DNA from: Streptomyces sp. NRRL F-5123
GTDB lineage: Bacteria; Actinomycetota; Actinomycetes; Streptomycetales; Streptomycetaceae
Length of the DNA: 64,000 nt
Reading direction: 5' to 3'
NCBI RefSeq assembly: GCF_000721495.1
Contig: NZ_JOHY01000002.1
Span: forward strand, 186,001-250,000
In this document: positions 49,075 to 58,227 of the stretch, piece by piece
Position numbering within the stretch: position 1 is the first letter of the stretch
How the letters are laid out: each line of letters begins with the position of its first letter
Program-made: the position numbers and the translations under genes
The notes under the pieces: model-generated
Told to the model about the DNA's origin: nothing
Databases searched by the model: none
The model's input: the letters and a program-made list of their open reading frames with translations, nothing else

Positions 49075-51264
49075 ATGAACAGACGGCTTTCCGCGCGGCG
49101 GCAGGAGCGGCGCCTCGTGCCGCGCCGTGCCGCTGCGGCGCTGCTCGCCACGCTGGGCGCACTCGTCGCGGTACTGCTCGGCACCGCCACGCCCGCGTCC
49201 GCGCACGCGGCGCTGCTGCGTACCGACCCCGCCGACGGCTCGGTCGTGCAGACCGCGCCGCAGCGGGTGGTGCTCACCTTCTCCGAGGGCGTGCTCCTGT
49301 CCGCCGATTCGCTGCGCGTCCTGGACCCGCAGGGCGTGAACGTCGCCGTCGGCACCCCCGCGCACGCCGACGGCAAGGACTCCGGGTCCACCGCGACCGT
49401 CGGGCTGCGCACGGGGCTCGGCAACGGCACGTACACAGTGGCGTGGAAGGCCGTCTCGCAGGACAGCCACCCGGTCGCGGGCGCCTTCACCTTCTCGGTG
49501 GGCGCGCCCTCGAAGACCACCGTCGACGTGTCGGCGGAGGCCGCGGTGGGCGGCGGCGCCGCGGGCACGCTCTACGGCGTGGCGCGCTACGTCGCGTACG
49601 GCGGCTTCGCGCTGCTGGTCGGCGGCTGCGTCTTCCTGTCGGTGTGCTGGCCGCAGGGGGCCCGGCTGCGCCCGATGAAGCGGCTCGCGGCCGGCGGCTG
49701 GGTCGCCCTGGTCGCCGCGACCATCGCGCTGATCATGCTGCGTGGCCCGTACGCCAACGGCACGGGGCTCGGCGACGCCTTCGACCTGGACGTGATCCGC
49801 ACCCAGCTGGAGACCCGCCCGGGCGCCGCGCTCGTCTCCCGGCTGCTGCTGCTCGCCGCCGCCGCGGTCTTCCTCGCCGTGCTCTTCGGCAGTTTCACCG
49901 AGCGCGAGGACCCGGAGGAACGCGCCGACCTGGCGTGGGGCCTGGGCATCGGCGGCAGCGTCGTGGCGGTGGGTGTCGCCGCCACCTGGGCGATGGCCGA
50001 GCACGCCTCGGTCGGCATCCAGCGCAAGGTGGCGATGCCGGTCGACGTCGTCCACCTGGTGTCCATGGCGGTGTGGCTGGGCGGCCTGGTCACCCTGCTC
50101 ACCGCGCTCAGCCTGCCCTCCACGGCGGCAACGCTCGAACGGGCCGCCGTACGCCGTTTCTCCACGATCGCGCTGACCGCGATCACCGCGCTGGTCGGCA
50201 CCGGCACCTACCAGGCCTGGCGGCAGATCGGCACCTGGCGCGCCTTCACCGACACCTCCTACGGGCGGCTGCTGCTCATCAAGATCGGGCTGGTGTGCTG
50301 CCTCGTGGGCACCGCGTGGTTCTCCCGCCGCTGGACGCGGTCCCTCGGCGAGGCAGTGCCCGCGGCGGTGACGGCGGGCAAGGCGGGCAAGGCCGCGAAG
50401 GTCGGGCGGCAGAAGGCGCGCGAAGCCGGTCAGGACGCGCGCGCGCAAGCGCGCCGGACGCCCCGTCAGGCCGTCGTGGCGGCAGCGGGCGGGCCGGAGG
50501 CCGTGGCGGGCGCGGAAGGCGCCCAGGAGCCCGGCCAGGGCGCGCGGGGCGGCACGGACGACGCCGCCGACGCGGCGGCCGGGGGAGCAGCCGGGGCGGG
50601 CGACTCCTCCGACGCGGGATCGGGCCCGGACGCCGCCGTCGAGCGCGCCGCCGGGGGCGACCCGCGGCGGGCGGCCCAGCTGCGCAGGCAGCAGGCGGTA
50701 CGGGCCGCGGCCCGCGAGCGGAAGGTGCGCGACGCCGACCCCGCACGGGTGGCGCTGCGCCGCTCGGTGCTGATCGAGGCGGGCATCGCCGTCGTCCTGC
50801 TGACCGTCACCACCATCCTCACCGGCAGCCAGCCCGGCCGGGCCGCGGAGGAGCAGAAGAACCTGGCCAAGGCTCCGGCCGCCCCCGGCGCGAGCGCCCC
50901 GGCGGCCACCGCGCCGCAGCAGGTCAGCCTGAGCATCCCCTTCGACACCGGCGGCGCGGGCGGCAAGGGCACCGCGTCCCTCACCCTCGCCCCGCCGCGT
51001 GCGGGCCAGGACGCGGAGGTGCACCTGGAGCTCGCCGACCCGTCAGGGAAGCCGATCAAGGCGCCCGAGGTACGGCTCGCCTTCACCCTGCCCGCGCAGC
51101 ACCTGGGGCCGCTCCCGGCGAAGGTCAGCGCCTTCACCGGCGGGCACTGGATCGCGACCGGCGTACGGCTGCCGCTCGCGGGCACCTGGCAGCTCGCGCT
51201 CACCGTGCGCACCTCCGACATCGACGAGGTGACGGTGACGCGGAACGTACAGATCACCTCCTGA
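49075..51264 (+). CDS. CopC-CopD fusion copper resistance/import protein
   Basis: A 729-residue membrane protein. After a signal peptide the mature N-terminus HAALLRTDPADGSVVQTAPQ is a CopC domain (HAALxxxxP; later SQDSHPVAGAFTF with a second His). A CopD domain with about eight membrane helices follows (YGGFALLVGGCVFLSVCW, VDVVHLVSMAVWLGGLVTLL, TYQAWRQIGTWRAF). A cytoplasmic-looking Ala/Arg-rich insert (about 420-560) interrupts it before the last helix, and a C-terminal beta domain (about 615-729) closes the protein. Known members take up copper across the membrane. Confidence 0.92.
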   Translation: MNRRLSARRQERRLVPRRAAAALLATLGALVAVLLGTATPASAHAALLRTDPADGSVVQTAPQRVVLTFSEGVLLSADSLRVLDPQGVNVAVGTPAHADGKDSGSTATVGLRTGLGNGTYTVAWKAVSQDSHPVAGAFTFSVGAPSKTTVDVSAEAAVGGGAAGTLYGVARYVAYGGFALLVGGCVFLSVCWPQGARLRPMKRLAAGGWVALVAATIALIMLRGPYANGTGLGDAFDLDVIRTQLETRPGAALVSRLLLLAAAAVFLAVLFGSFTEREDPEERADLAWGLGIGGSVVAVGVAATWAMAEHASVGIQRKVAMPVDVVHLVSMAVWLGGLVTLLTALSLPSTAATLERAAVRRFSTIALTAITALVGTGTYQAWRQIGTWRAFTDTSYGRLLLIKIGLVCCLVGTAWFSRRWTRSLGEAVPAAVTAGKAGKAAKVGRQKAREAGQDARAQARRTPRQAVVAAAGGPEAVAGAEGAQEPGQGARGGTDDAADAAAGGAAGAGDSSDAGSGPDAAVERAAGGDPRRAAQLRRQQAVRAAARERKVRDADPARVALRRSVLIEAGIAVVLLTVTTILTGSQPGRAAEEQKNLAKAPAAPGASAPAATAPQQVSLSIPFDTGGAGGKGTASLTLAPPRAGQDAEVHLELADPSGKPIKAPEVRLAFTLPAQHLGPLPAKVSAFTGGHWIATGVRLPLAGTWQLALTVRTSDIDEVTVTRNVQITS

Positions 51265-51310
51265 GCGGCAGAGCACCTCCCGCGTCACGACACGGCAAGA
51301 GCGAGCACAC

Positions 51311-52798
51311 ATGAGCACGGCAGGCAGGACCGGCAGGACCGGCAAAGCGAGCAGGACCGGCAGGGCAGGCCGCAAGGCCTCCGGCGGATCGGCGGCGGAA
51401 GGCCCCGAGTCCGCCGGAGGTCCGCGGGCCGAGCCCCGGCCGTCCGCCGACGACCCCGCAATATGCGGGCAGGCGGACGCCCCCGGCGCGGGCGGGCCGA
51501 AGGCCCGGCGTGCGGCGGCCCCGCCCGCCGACGGCACGGCAGAAGGCGGCGCCGACCGAACGGCCCGGCAATATGCCGCGCCGTTCACCCGGCGGCGCCT
51601 GCTGGGCACCGCGGGCGCGGCCGGCCTGGTCGCCGGGGGCGCGGCCGGGGCTGCGGGCACGGCTGCCGCGCGCACGGAGCCCGTCGCGCTCGGCACGGTC
51701 GGCTCCGCGCACATCCCCTTCGAAGGCGCCCACCAGGCGGGCATCGTGCAGCCCGCGCAGTCCCGCGGCCATCTGGTGGCCTTCGACCTGCTGCCGGACG
51801 CCGGGCGGCGGGGCGCGGCGGAGCTGATGCGGCGCTGGTCGGCCGCGGTGCGCACGATGACCCGGCAGGACCGCCCCGCGGCACCCGCGGCGTATGACGA
51901 CCAGATCGCCTACGACGCCGGTCCGGCCTCGCTCACCGTCACCTTCGGCTTCGGCCGCGGCTTCTTCGCGCGCACCGGGCTCGGCTCGGCGCTGCCCGAG
52001 GCCCTGGCGCCGCTGCCGCGCTTCCCCGGCGACCGGCTGGACGCCGGTCGCAGCGACGGCGACCTGTGGGTGCAGATAGGTGCGGACGACGCGCTGGTGG
52101 CCTTCCACGCGCTGCGGGTGCTCCAGAAGGCGGCGCGGGAACGGGCCGCGGTGCGCTGGCAGATGAACGGCTTCACCCGCAGCCCCGGCGCGGCCTCCCG
52201 CGCCGTGACCGGGCGCAACCTGATGGGCCAGATCGACGGCACCAACAACCCCAAGCCCTCCGACCCGGACTTCGCCGCCCGGGTCTTCGTGCCGCCGCAC
52301 GGCTCACCCGCGTGGATGGCGGGCGGGTCGTACGCGGTGGTACGGCGGATCAGGATGCTGCTCGACGACTGGGACCACCTCCCGGTGGCGCGCCAGGAGA
52401 AGGTGATCGGGCGCCGCAAGTCGGACGGGGCGCCGCTGTCCGGCGGCGCCGAGACCACGCCGGCCGACCTCGCCGCGTTCGGCGCGGACGGCACCCTCGC
52501 GATTCCGGGGGACGCCCACATCCGCGTCGCGGCCCCGGCCTCCAACGGCGGCGCGGCCATGCTGCGGCGCTCGTTCTCGTACCACGACGGCATAGGCGCG
52601 GACGGGACACCGGACGCGGGGCTGCTCTTCGTGGCCTGGCAGGCGGATCCGATGCGGGGCTTCGTGCCGGTGCAGCGCAAGCTCGACGGCGCGGACGGGC
52701 TGTCGCGCTTCCTGCGGCACGAGGCGAGCGGCCTGTTCGCGGTGCCGGGCGGGGCAGGGCCGGGGGAATACGTGGGCCAGCGGCTGCTGGAGGGGTGA
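51311..52798 (+). CDS. dtpA: Tat-exported DyP-type heme peroxidase (DtpA-like)
   Basis: A 495-residue precursor. A twin-Arg signal (FTRRRLLGTAGAAGLVAGGA) starts at about residue 93, preceded by a long low-complexity extension. The peroxidase has the DyP hallmark GQIDGTNNP (catalytic Asp), the proximal heme His in AHIRVAAP, and the conserved Arg in MLRRSFSYHDG. In S. lividans DtpA works with Sco and PCuAC proteins in copper-dependent GlxA maturation; the neighbours agree. The ATG at 51311 has no clear ribosome site, and two GCAATATGC motifs lie in the extension, so the real start may be later. Confidence 0.92.
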   Translation: MSTAGRTGRTGKASRTGRAGRKASGGSAAEGPESAGGPRAEPRPSADDPAICGQADAPGAGGPKARRAAAPPADGTAEGGADRTARQYAAPFTRRRLLGTAGAAGLVAGGAAGAAGTAAARTEPVALGTVGSAHIPFEGAHQAGIVQPAQSRGHLVAFDLLPDAGRRGAAELMRRWSAAVRTMTRQDRPAAPAAYDDQIAYDAGPASLTVTFGFGRGFFARTGLGSALPEALAPLPRFPGDRLDAGRSDGDLWVQIGADDALVAFHALRVLQKAARERAAVRWQMNGFTRSPGAASRAVTGRNLMGQIDGTNNPKPSDPDFAARVFVPPHGSPAWMAGGSYAVVRRIRMLLDDWDHLPVARQEKVIGRRKSDGAPLSGGAETTPADLAAFGADGTLAIPGDAHIRVAAPASNGGAAMLRRSFSYHDGIGADGTPDAGLLFVAWQADPMRGFVPVQRKLDGADGLSRFLRHEASGLFAVPGGAGPGEYVGQRLLEG

Positions 52799-52879
52799 GC
52801 CGCGCCGGAGGATACCGCGGATGGGGTGACGGTGCGTTACCCGTACGGAGCAGTGCGCGCGGGCCGTTAGGCTGCTTGC

Positions 52880-53809
52880 ATGTCGTCAGCGAGCCGCTAC
52901 ACGTACCTGGGCCCCGAGGGCACCTTCACGGAGGCCGCGCTGCGGTCACTGCCCGAGGCGGCGACACGCGAGCTCGTGCCCATGGTGTCCGTGCCGGCCG
53001 CGCTGGACGCGGTGCGCGCGGGCGAGGCGGGCGGCGCGCTGGTGCCGATCGAGAACTCCGTCGAGGGCGGCATCACCGCGACCCTGGACGAGCTGGCCTT
53101 CGGCGAGCCGCTGATGATCTACCGCGAGGTGCTGCTGCCGATCGCCTTCGCGCTGCTGGTGCGCCCCGGCACGGACCTGACCTCGGTGAAGACGGTCACC
53201 GGTCATCCGGCGGCGCAGGCGCAGGTGCGGCAGTGGTTGTCCGAGCACCTGCCGGACGCGGTGTGGGAGTCGGCGGCGTCCAACGCGGACGGCGCGCGGC
53301 TGGTACAGGAGGGCCGTTTCGACGGCGCCTTCGCGGGGGAATTCGCGGCGCCGACGTACGGTCTTGAGCCGGTGGCGACTGACATCGCCGACGCGGCCAA
53401 CGCGACGACGCGCTTCGTGCTGGTCGGCCGCCCCGCACGGCTGGCGTCGCCGACCGGGGCGGACAAGACGTCGGCGGTCTTCTGGCTGCGCGACGACCAT
53501 CCGGGCGCGTTGCTGGAGCTGCTGCAGGAGTTCTCGATCCGCGGGGTGAACCTGATGCGGATCGAGTCCCGGCCCACGGGCGAGGGCCTCGGCCGTTACT
53601 GCTTCTCCGTCGACGCCGAGGGCCACCTGACCGACCGGCGGGTCGGCGAGACCCTGATGGGGCTGCGGCGGCGCTGCCTGAACGTGCGCTTCCTCGGGTC
53701 GTACCCGCGGGCGGACGAGGTGGCGGGGGCCATCGCGCGCGGCACCGGCGACACGGAGTTCGCCGAGGCCTCGGACTGGCTGAACCGCGCCCTCGACGGC
53801 CGCGGCTGA
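52880..53809 (+). CDS. pheA: Prephenate dehydratase
   Basis: A 309-residue stand-alone prephenate dehydratase converting prephenate to phenylpyruvate in phenylalanine synthesis. YLGPEGTFTEAALRSLPE, VPIENSVEGGITATLDELAF and the catalytic TRF motif (NATTRFVLVGRP) are present, followed by a C-terminal ACT domain (GALLELLQEFSIRGVNLMRI with the ESRP motif) for feedback inhibition by phenylalanine. The start is ATG 52880. Confidence 0.96.
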   Translation: MSSASRYTYLGPEGTFTEAALRSLPEAATRELVPMVSVPAALDAVRAGEAGGALVPIENSVEGGITATLDELAFGEPLMIYREVLLPIAFALLVRPGTDLTSVKTVTGHPAAQAQVRQWLSEHLPDAVWESAASNADGARLVQEGRFDGAFAGEFAAPTYGLEPVATDIADAANATTRFVLVGRPARLASPTGADKTSAVFWLRDDHPGALLELLQEFSIRGVNLMRIESRPTGEGLGRYCFSVDAEGHLTDRRVGETLMGLRRRCLNVRFLGSYPRADEVAGAIARGTGDTEFAEASDWLNRALDGRG

Positions 53810-53914
53810 GCGGATCCGTACGGCGGGTGCGTGCGCCGGCCGTACGGCAGCCCGAACCGGCTCTGCACAGGTGTTCTGCACTGTTCTGCTGTGTTCTGCA
53901 CAGCTACCCGCGAG

Positions 53915-54262
53915 TTATCCACAGGGGGTGCCGCAGGCCTGTGGGTAACGTGGGGACAAGTCGACAGGCGAAGCCGACGTCATCGACAAATCGGTACACA
54001 GACACCAGCTCGCCACAGATTCCGCAGGACGCACCTCGTCAGCCCATTTCGCGCGACCCACTCGTCCGAGGAGCATTTCTCACTCGAAAGTGAGTGTGGA
54101 GCGAGTTTCGACGGGGAATCCATAGCCGTTCACCCGGCCCCCGGAATGATCTCGCCCTTCCTCCACAGATCTTCCCCACACCCTGTGGACAAGTGGTGGA
54201 GATCTTCCGCAGGCCTGTGGATAACCCACTCCGGGAGAGATGATCAACTCCGGTTCTCCACA
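53915..54262. promoter_or_regulatory. Cluster of DnaA boxes between pheA and serS
   Basis: Five 9-mers match the Streptomyces DnaA-box consensus (T/C)(T/C)(G/A/C)TCCACA: TTATCCACA 53915-53923 (+), TCCTCCACA 54159-54167 (+), TTGTCCACA 54184-54192 (-), TTATCCACA 54216-54224 (-) and TTCTCCACA 54254-54262 (+). Weaker one-mismatch copies lie at 53940 and 54172. The 613-bp spacer has no gene. It could be a DnaA-titrating or DnaA-regulated region; dnaA and dnaN are not nearby, so it is not oriC. Confidence 0.72.
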
Positions 54263-54422
54263 AGCCGGATGCACCTGGTCGTGGGACGGCCGCAATATGG
54301 TTGACGGGCCATTTTTTCGCCCGCACTGCGGATTTCCCACGCTTATGTAGTGAAACTCTCATATCGGGCATAAAGCCGCTAAGTTGTCGCGCCCGCGCGC
54401 CCCGCCCCGGTAGCCTGTGACC

Positions 54423-55724
54423 GTGATCGACCTTCGCCTGCTCCGTGACGACCCCGACCGTGTGCGCGCCTCGCAGCGCGCCCGTGGAGAGGATGTCGCG
54501 CTCGTCGACTCCCTGCTGTCCGCCGACGAGCGCCGCCGGTCCTCCGGCACGCGCTTCGACGAGCTGCGCGCCGAGCAGAAGCAGCTGGGCAAGCTGATCC
54601 CCAAGGCGCAGGGCGACGAGAAGGCCGAGCTGCTGCGCCGCGCCGGCGAGCTGTCGGCCGCGGTCAAGGCCGCCGACGCCGAGCAGCACGAAGCCGCCGA
54701 GGAGGCCCAGCAGCTGCTGCTCCGGCTCGGCAACATCGTCCACCCCGACGCCCCCATCGGCGGCGAGGAGGACTTCGCCGTCGTCGAGCAGCACGGCACC
54801 CCGCGCGACTTCGCGGCCGAGGGCTTCACCCCGCGCGACCACCTGGAGCTGGGCGAGCTGCTCGGCGCCATCGACACCGAGCGCGGCGCCAAGGTGTCCG
54901 GTTCGCGCTTCTACTACCTGACCGGCATCGGCGCGCTGCTGGAGCTGGCCCTGGTCAACGCGGCCATGGCGCAGGCGACCGCCGCCGGCTTCACCCCGAT
55001 GCTGACGCCGAACCTGGTCAAGCCCGCCGCCATGGCCGGCACCGGCTACCTCGGCCAGGCCGAGGACGACGTGTACCACCTCGACAAGGACGACCTGTAC
55101 CTGGTCGGCACCTCCGAGGTCCCGCTCGCGGCCTACCACATGGACGAGATCATCGAGGCGGGTCGGCTGCCGCTGCGCTACGCGGGCTTCTCGTCCTGCT
55201 ACCGCCGCGAGGCCGGCTCGTACGGCAAGGACACCCGCGGCATCTTCCGGGTGCACCAGTTCGACAAGGTGGAGATGTTCGTCTTCACCACTCCCGAGGA
55301 GGCGGAGGCCGAGCACCAGCGGCTGCTGGCCTGGGAGAAGCAGTGGCTGACGTCGCTGGAGCTGCCCTTCCAGGTGGTCGAGCTGGCCTCGGGCGACCTG
55401 GGCCTGTCGGCGTCGCGGAAGTTCGACTGCGAGGCGTGGATCCCGACCCAGGGCAAGTACCGCGAGCTGACGTCCACGTCGAACACGAACGAATTCCAGG
55501 CCCGGCGGCTGAGCGTGCGCCTGCGCGACGAGAACGGCACCCGCCCGCTCGCCACGCTCAACGGCACGCTGTGCGCCGTGACGCGCACGATCGTCGCCCT
55601 CCTGGAGAACCACCAGCAGGCCGATGGTTCGGTGCGCGTCCCGCAGGTGCTGCGGCCGTATCTGGGCGGGCGCGAGCTGCTGGAGCCGTCCGGCTCGTCC
55701 ACCGCGCCGGCCGCCGCCAAGTGA
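54423..55724 (+). CDS. serS: Seryl-tRNA synthetase
   Basis: A 433-residue class II synthetase. The N-terminal coiled-coil arm (about 1-105, [20 protein letters not shown]) binds the long variable arm of tRNA-Ser. Motif 2 is [20 protein letters not shown], motif 3 is [19 protein letters not shown], and [13 protein letters not shown] lines the active site. It charges tRNA-Ser, two of which lie in this window. The GTG at 54423 (VIDLRLL) fits the family start; a GTG two codons earlier also exists. TAGCCT lies 7 bp upstream, so the mRNA may be leaderless. Confidence 0.97.
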   Translation: MIDLRLLRDDPDRVRASQRARGEDVALVDSLLSADERRRSSGTRFDELRAEQKQLGKLIPKAQGDEKAELLRRAGELSAAVKAADAEQHEAAEEAQQLLLRLGNIVHPDAPIGGEEDFAVVEQHGTPRDFAAEGFTPRDHLELGELLGAIDTERGAKVSGSRFYYLTGIGALLELALVNAAMAQATAAGFTPMLTPNLVKPAAMAGTGYLGQAEDDVYHLDKDDLYLVGTSEVPLAAYHMDEIIEAGRLPLRYAGFSSCYRREAGSYGKDTRGIFRVHQFDKVEMFVFTTPEEAEAEHQRLLAWEKQWLTSLELPFQVVELASGDLGLSASRKFDCEAWIPTQGKYRELTSTSNTNEFQARRLSVRLRDENGTRPLATLNGTLCAVTRTIVALLENHQQADGSVRVPQVLRPYLGGRELLEPSGSSTAPAAAK

Positions 55725-56560
55725 GCGCGCCGGACCGGGCCGCCGCGGCGGGCGCCGGGAAGCTGCCCTTCCGGCTGGTCGCGACCGATCTGGACGGCAC
55801 GCTGCTGCGCAGTGACGCGACCGTCTCGCCCCGTTCGCGGGACGCGCTCGCGGCGGTCGCCGCCAAGGGCGCCGCGCACATCGTGGTGACCGGCCGCGCC
55901 GTCCCGTGGGTCCGTCACGTGCTGGACCTCCTCGACTACCAGGGGCTCGCCGTCTGCGCCCAGGGCGCGCAGGTGTACGACGCCGCGTCCGGCCGGCTGC
56001 TGACCTCGGTCACGCTGGACCGGCAGGTCGGCGCGCTGGCGCTGGCCAAGATCGAGGCGGAGACCGGACCGCTGGCGGTGGCCGCGAGCCGCGACGGCCT
56101 CACCGGCGAGGTGCTGATCGGTCCGGGGTACGTGCACAACCCCGAGCTGCCGGTCCTGCACATCTCCGGCCCGGACGAGCTGTGGGCGGAGCCGCTCAAC
56201 AAGCTCTACATACAGCACCCGCAGCTGACCGACGACGAGCTGACGCGGGTGGCCAACGAGGTGGCGGGCACCATGGTCAGCGCGACCATGGCGGGCGCGG
56301 GCATCGTGGAACTGCTGCCGCTGGGCCTGACCAAGGCGACCGGGCTGTCGCTGGCCGCGCGGCGGCTGGGGGTGGCGGCCGCCGAGACGATCGCCTTCGG
56401 GGACATGCCCAACGACATCCCGATGTTCGCGTGGGCCGGACACGGCGTGGCCATGGCCAACGCCCACCCGGACTTGAAGGCGGTCGCCGACGAGGTCACC
56501 GCGTCCAACGACGAGGACGGGATCGTGCCTGTCCTGGAGCGGCTCTTCGACCCGCTCTGA
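55721..56560 (+). CDS. HAD-superfamily (Cof-type) phosphatase
   Basis: A 279-residue HAD hydrolase of the Cof/IIB type. [20 protein letters not shown] is motif I (nucleophilic Asp and general acid Asp), [11 protein letters not shown] motif [17 protein letters not shown] the Lys, and [17 protein letters not shown] motif IV. The large cap domain lies between. It probably hydrolyses a small phosphorylated metabolite. Its GTG overlaps the serS stop (GTGA), so both are translationally coupled. Its last 65 bp overlap the convergent rhomboid-like gene. Confidence 0.93.
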   Translation: MSAPDRAAAAGAGKLPFRLVATDLDGTLLRSDATVSPRSRDALAAVAAKGAAHIVVTGRAVPWVRHVLDLLDYQGLAVCAQGAQVYDAASGRLLTSVTLDRQVGALALAKIEAETGPLAVAASRDGLTGEVLIGPGYVHNPELPVLHISGPDELWAEPLNKLYIQHPQLTDDELTRVANEVAGTMVSATMAGAGIVELLPLGLTKATGLSLAARRLGVAAAETIAFGDMPNDIPMFAWAGHGVAMANAHPDLKAVADEVTASNDEDGIVPVLERLFDPL

Positions 56561-57296
56561 CCAGGTCGCCTGCTCTGACCAGGGCGCCCGCTCCGGCCGG
56601 GCCGCGGGGCGTCGGCAGCGGTGTCGCCGCGTGGCAGCACAGCCCGAGCAGGAACGCCGTGAGGTGCCCCAGCTCGGTGTACGTGCCGCCGGCCAGCACC
56701 GGGCGGGCGAAGAAGCAGAGCAGCGCCCCCAGATACCCCCAGCGCCACGGCCGCGGCACCCGGTAGGCGAGCACGCCGACGATCCCGGCCAGGCCGTAGC
56801 TCACCCCGATGTCCACGGTGTGCGCGAGGGAGTACGGCAGCCGGTCGTCCCTTATGCCGAAGAAGACCGCCTTCTGGCTGACGAGCGTCGCGCCGATGTG
56901 CGCGGTGGCCGCGGTGAAGAGCCAGCGCCAGGTGCCGAGCCAGCGCTCGGCGGGGGCGTGGACCAGTTCGAAGAGCACGCTGTAGAAGGCGAACGCCGAC
57001 GGCGTCTGGATCCAGAACGCGCTGCCTATCAGTACGCGGACCGGGTGATGGTGCAGCTCGACGAGGTTGGTGCTGTAGTGGTGCAGCAGCGCCGAGCGGG
57101 TGTGCGGGGCGACGGCCGCCACGACCACGCTGGTGACCGCCAGGGTGGCGAGCCAGATGTGGGTGCCGGGCGAGGACCGCACCCACCGCGCGGCGAACCG
57201 GCGCGCGTCGCGCGGGGTGACGCGGCGGAGCCGGAGCGCCGCGGCACGGGCCCGGTCCGCCACCGGCCGCGCCGCCTGCGGTGTCTGCGGGGGCAT
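56496..57296 (-). CDS. Rhomboid-like membrane protein
   Basis: A 266-residue polytopic membrane protein with about six helices (HIWLATLAVTSVVVAAVA, FAFYSVLFELVHAPAERW, YSLAHTVDIGVSYGLAGIVG, ELGHLTAFLLGLCCHAA). GVSYG holds a candidate catalytic Ser and GHLTAFLLG a His, in the order of the rhomboid Ser-His dyad; QKAVFFG and WLGTWRWLF fit too. It may be an intramembrane protease or an inactive relative. The basic C-terminal tail overlaps the end of the HAD gene on the other strand. Confidence 0.8.
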   Translation of the reverse strand: MPPQTPQAARPVADRARAAALRLRRVTPRDARRFAARWVRSSPGTHIWLATLAVTSVVVAAVAPHTRSALLHHYSTNLVELHHHPVRVLIGSAFWIQTPSAFAFYSVLFELVHAPAERWLGTWRWLFTAATAHIGATLVSQKAVFFGIRDDRLPYSLAHTVDIGVSYGLAGIVGVLAYRVPRPWRWGYLGALLCFFARPVLAGGTYTELGHLTAFLLGLCCHAATPLPTPRGPAGAGALVRAGDLVRAGRRAAPGQARSRPRRWTR

Positions 57297-57435
57297 CGCC
57301 CTCAGTCTTCACCGCGGTACGCTCGCCCGCCCGGCGACACTGACCCGCCGCAGCGGCCCGTCCGCCCCGTGCCCCCGCCGCCCGCGGCCGCCGCCGGTGT
57401 ACGGCGACACGCCGCGGTGCGTACGGGGAGCCGGG

Positions 57436-58215
57436 TCACTCCTCGGCTGCGAGCTTCAGGCTGCGCAGCCTGCGGGCGGCGAACCAGGTGGCCGCCACGG
57501 TCACGACGGCCAGCAGCACCACGCTCGCGGTGAGGCCCACGTCGGAGCTGACCACGTCGCCGTGCGCGAACTTCTGCGCGACGGCCAGCGCCCACTGCTG
57601 AACGCTGAGCTTGCGGGCACCCGGCACCACGTTGCCGACCGCGCCTTCCCACACCAGCGCGTAGACCAGGCCGACCACCACCGCGTGCCGCGTCACGACA
57701 CCCAGCAGCAGGAAGATCGCGGAGTAGGCGACGCAGGCCACGGCGGAGCCGATGGCGTACGCGACGGCCACGTTCTGCCCGTTGGCGTTGAGTATGTATC
57801 CCGCGAGCAGCACCGGGATCGCGGTGAAGGCGAGGCTGACGCCTATGGCCACGATCAGCTTGGTCAGGATGATCGTGCCGCGTTTGATCGGCTTGGCGAG
57901 CAGGTAGACGATCGCGCCGTCGTCGATTTCCGGACCGATCGCGCCGGTGCCGGCGATGACGCCGACCAGCGGGACCATCGCGCTGAGCCCGAAGCCCTGG
58001 AGCACGTCGTTCGCCGTGGAGTCGTCGGCGCCGCCGAGCAGGCGGACCGCGCCCGCGATGATCAGTGTGAGCAGCGGCAGGCCGAAGAGCAGCAGGGCCC
58101 GGCGGCGGCCGAGCAGCGCACCGTACGTCAGCCGGGCGACGGTCGGGTGGTAGACCCGGGGGCCCGGTGACGGCGGCGCGGCGGCGCGGCCGGACGGGGC
58201 GGTGGTGACGGACAT
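57436..58215 (-). CDS. ABC-2-type transporter permease (second pair)
   Basis: A 259-residue permease with six hydrophobic segments (LLLFGLPLLTLIIAGAVRLL, GLSAMVPLVGVIAGTGAIGP, ILTKLIVAIGVSLAFTAIPV, IGSAVACVAYSAIFLLLGVV, AVVVGLVYALVWEGAVGNVV and SVVLLAVVTVAATWFAARRL). The conserved EIDDGAIVYLLAKPIKRGTI loop is typical of ABC-2 permeases. AAGGAG precedes the ATG. It is the last gene of the four-gene operon and works with the ATPase at 58228. Confidence 0.9.
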   Translation of the reverse strand: MSVTTAPSGRAAAPPSPGPRVYHPTVARLTYGALLGRRRALLLFGLPLLTLIIAGAVRLLGGADDSTANDVLQGFGLSAMVPLVGVIAGTGAIGPEIDDGAIVYLLAKPIKRGTIILTKLIVAIGVSLAFTAIPVLLAGYILNANGQNVAVAYAIGSAVACVAYSAIFLLLGVVTRHAVVVGLVYALVWEGAVGNVVPGARKLSVQQWALAVAQKFAHGDVVSSDVGLTASVVLLAVVTVAATWFAARRLRSLKLAAEE

Positions 58216-58227
58216 GTCGGTCGCTCC

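Noticed and set aside
53810..54422. The chromosomal replication origin
   Set aside because: DnaA boxes are present but too few, and dnaA, dnaN and rpmH are not adjacent; pheA and serS flank the region.
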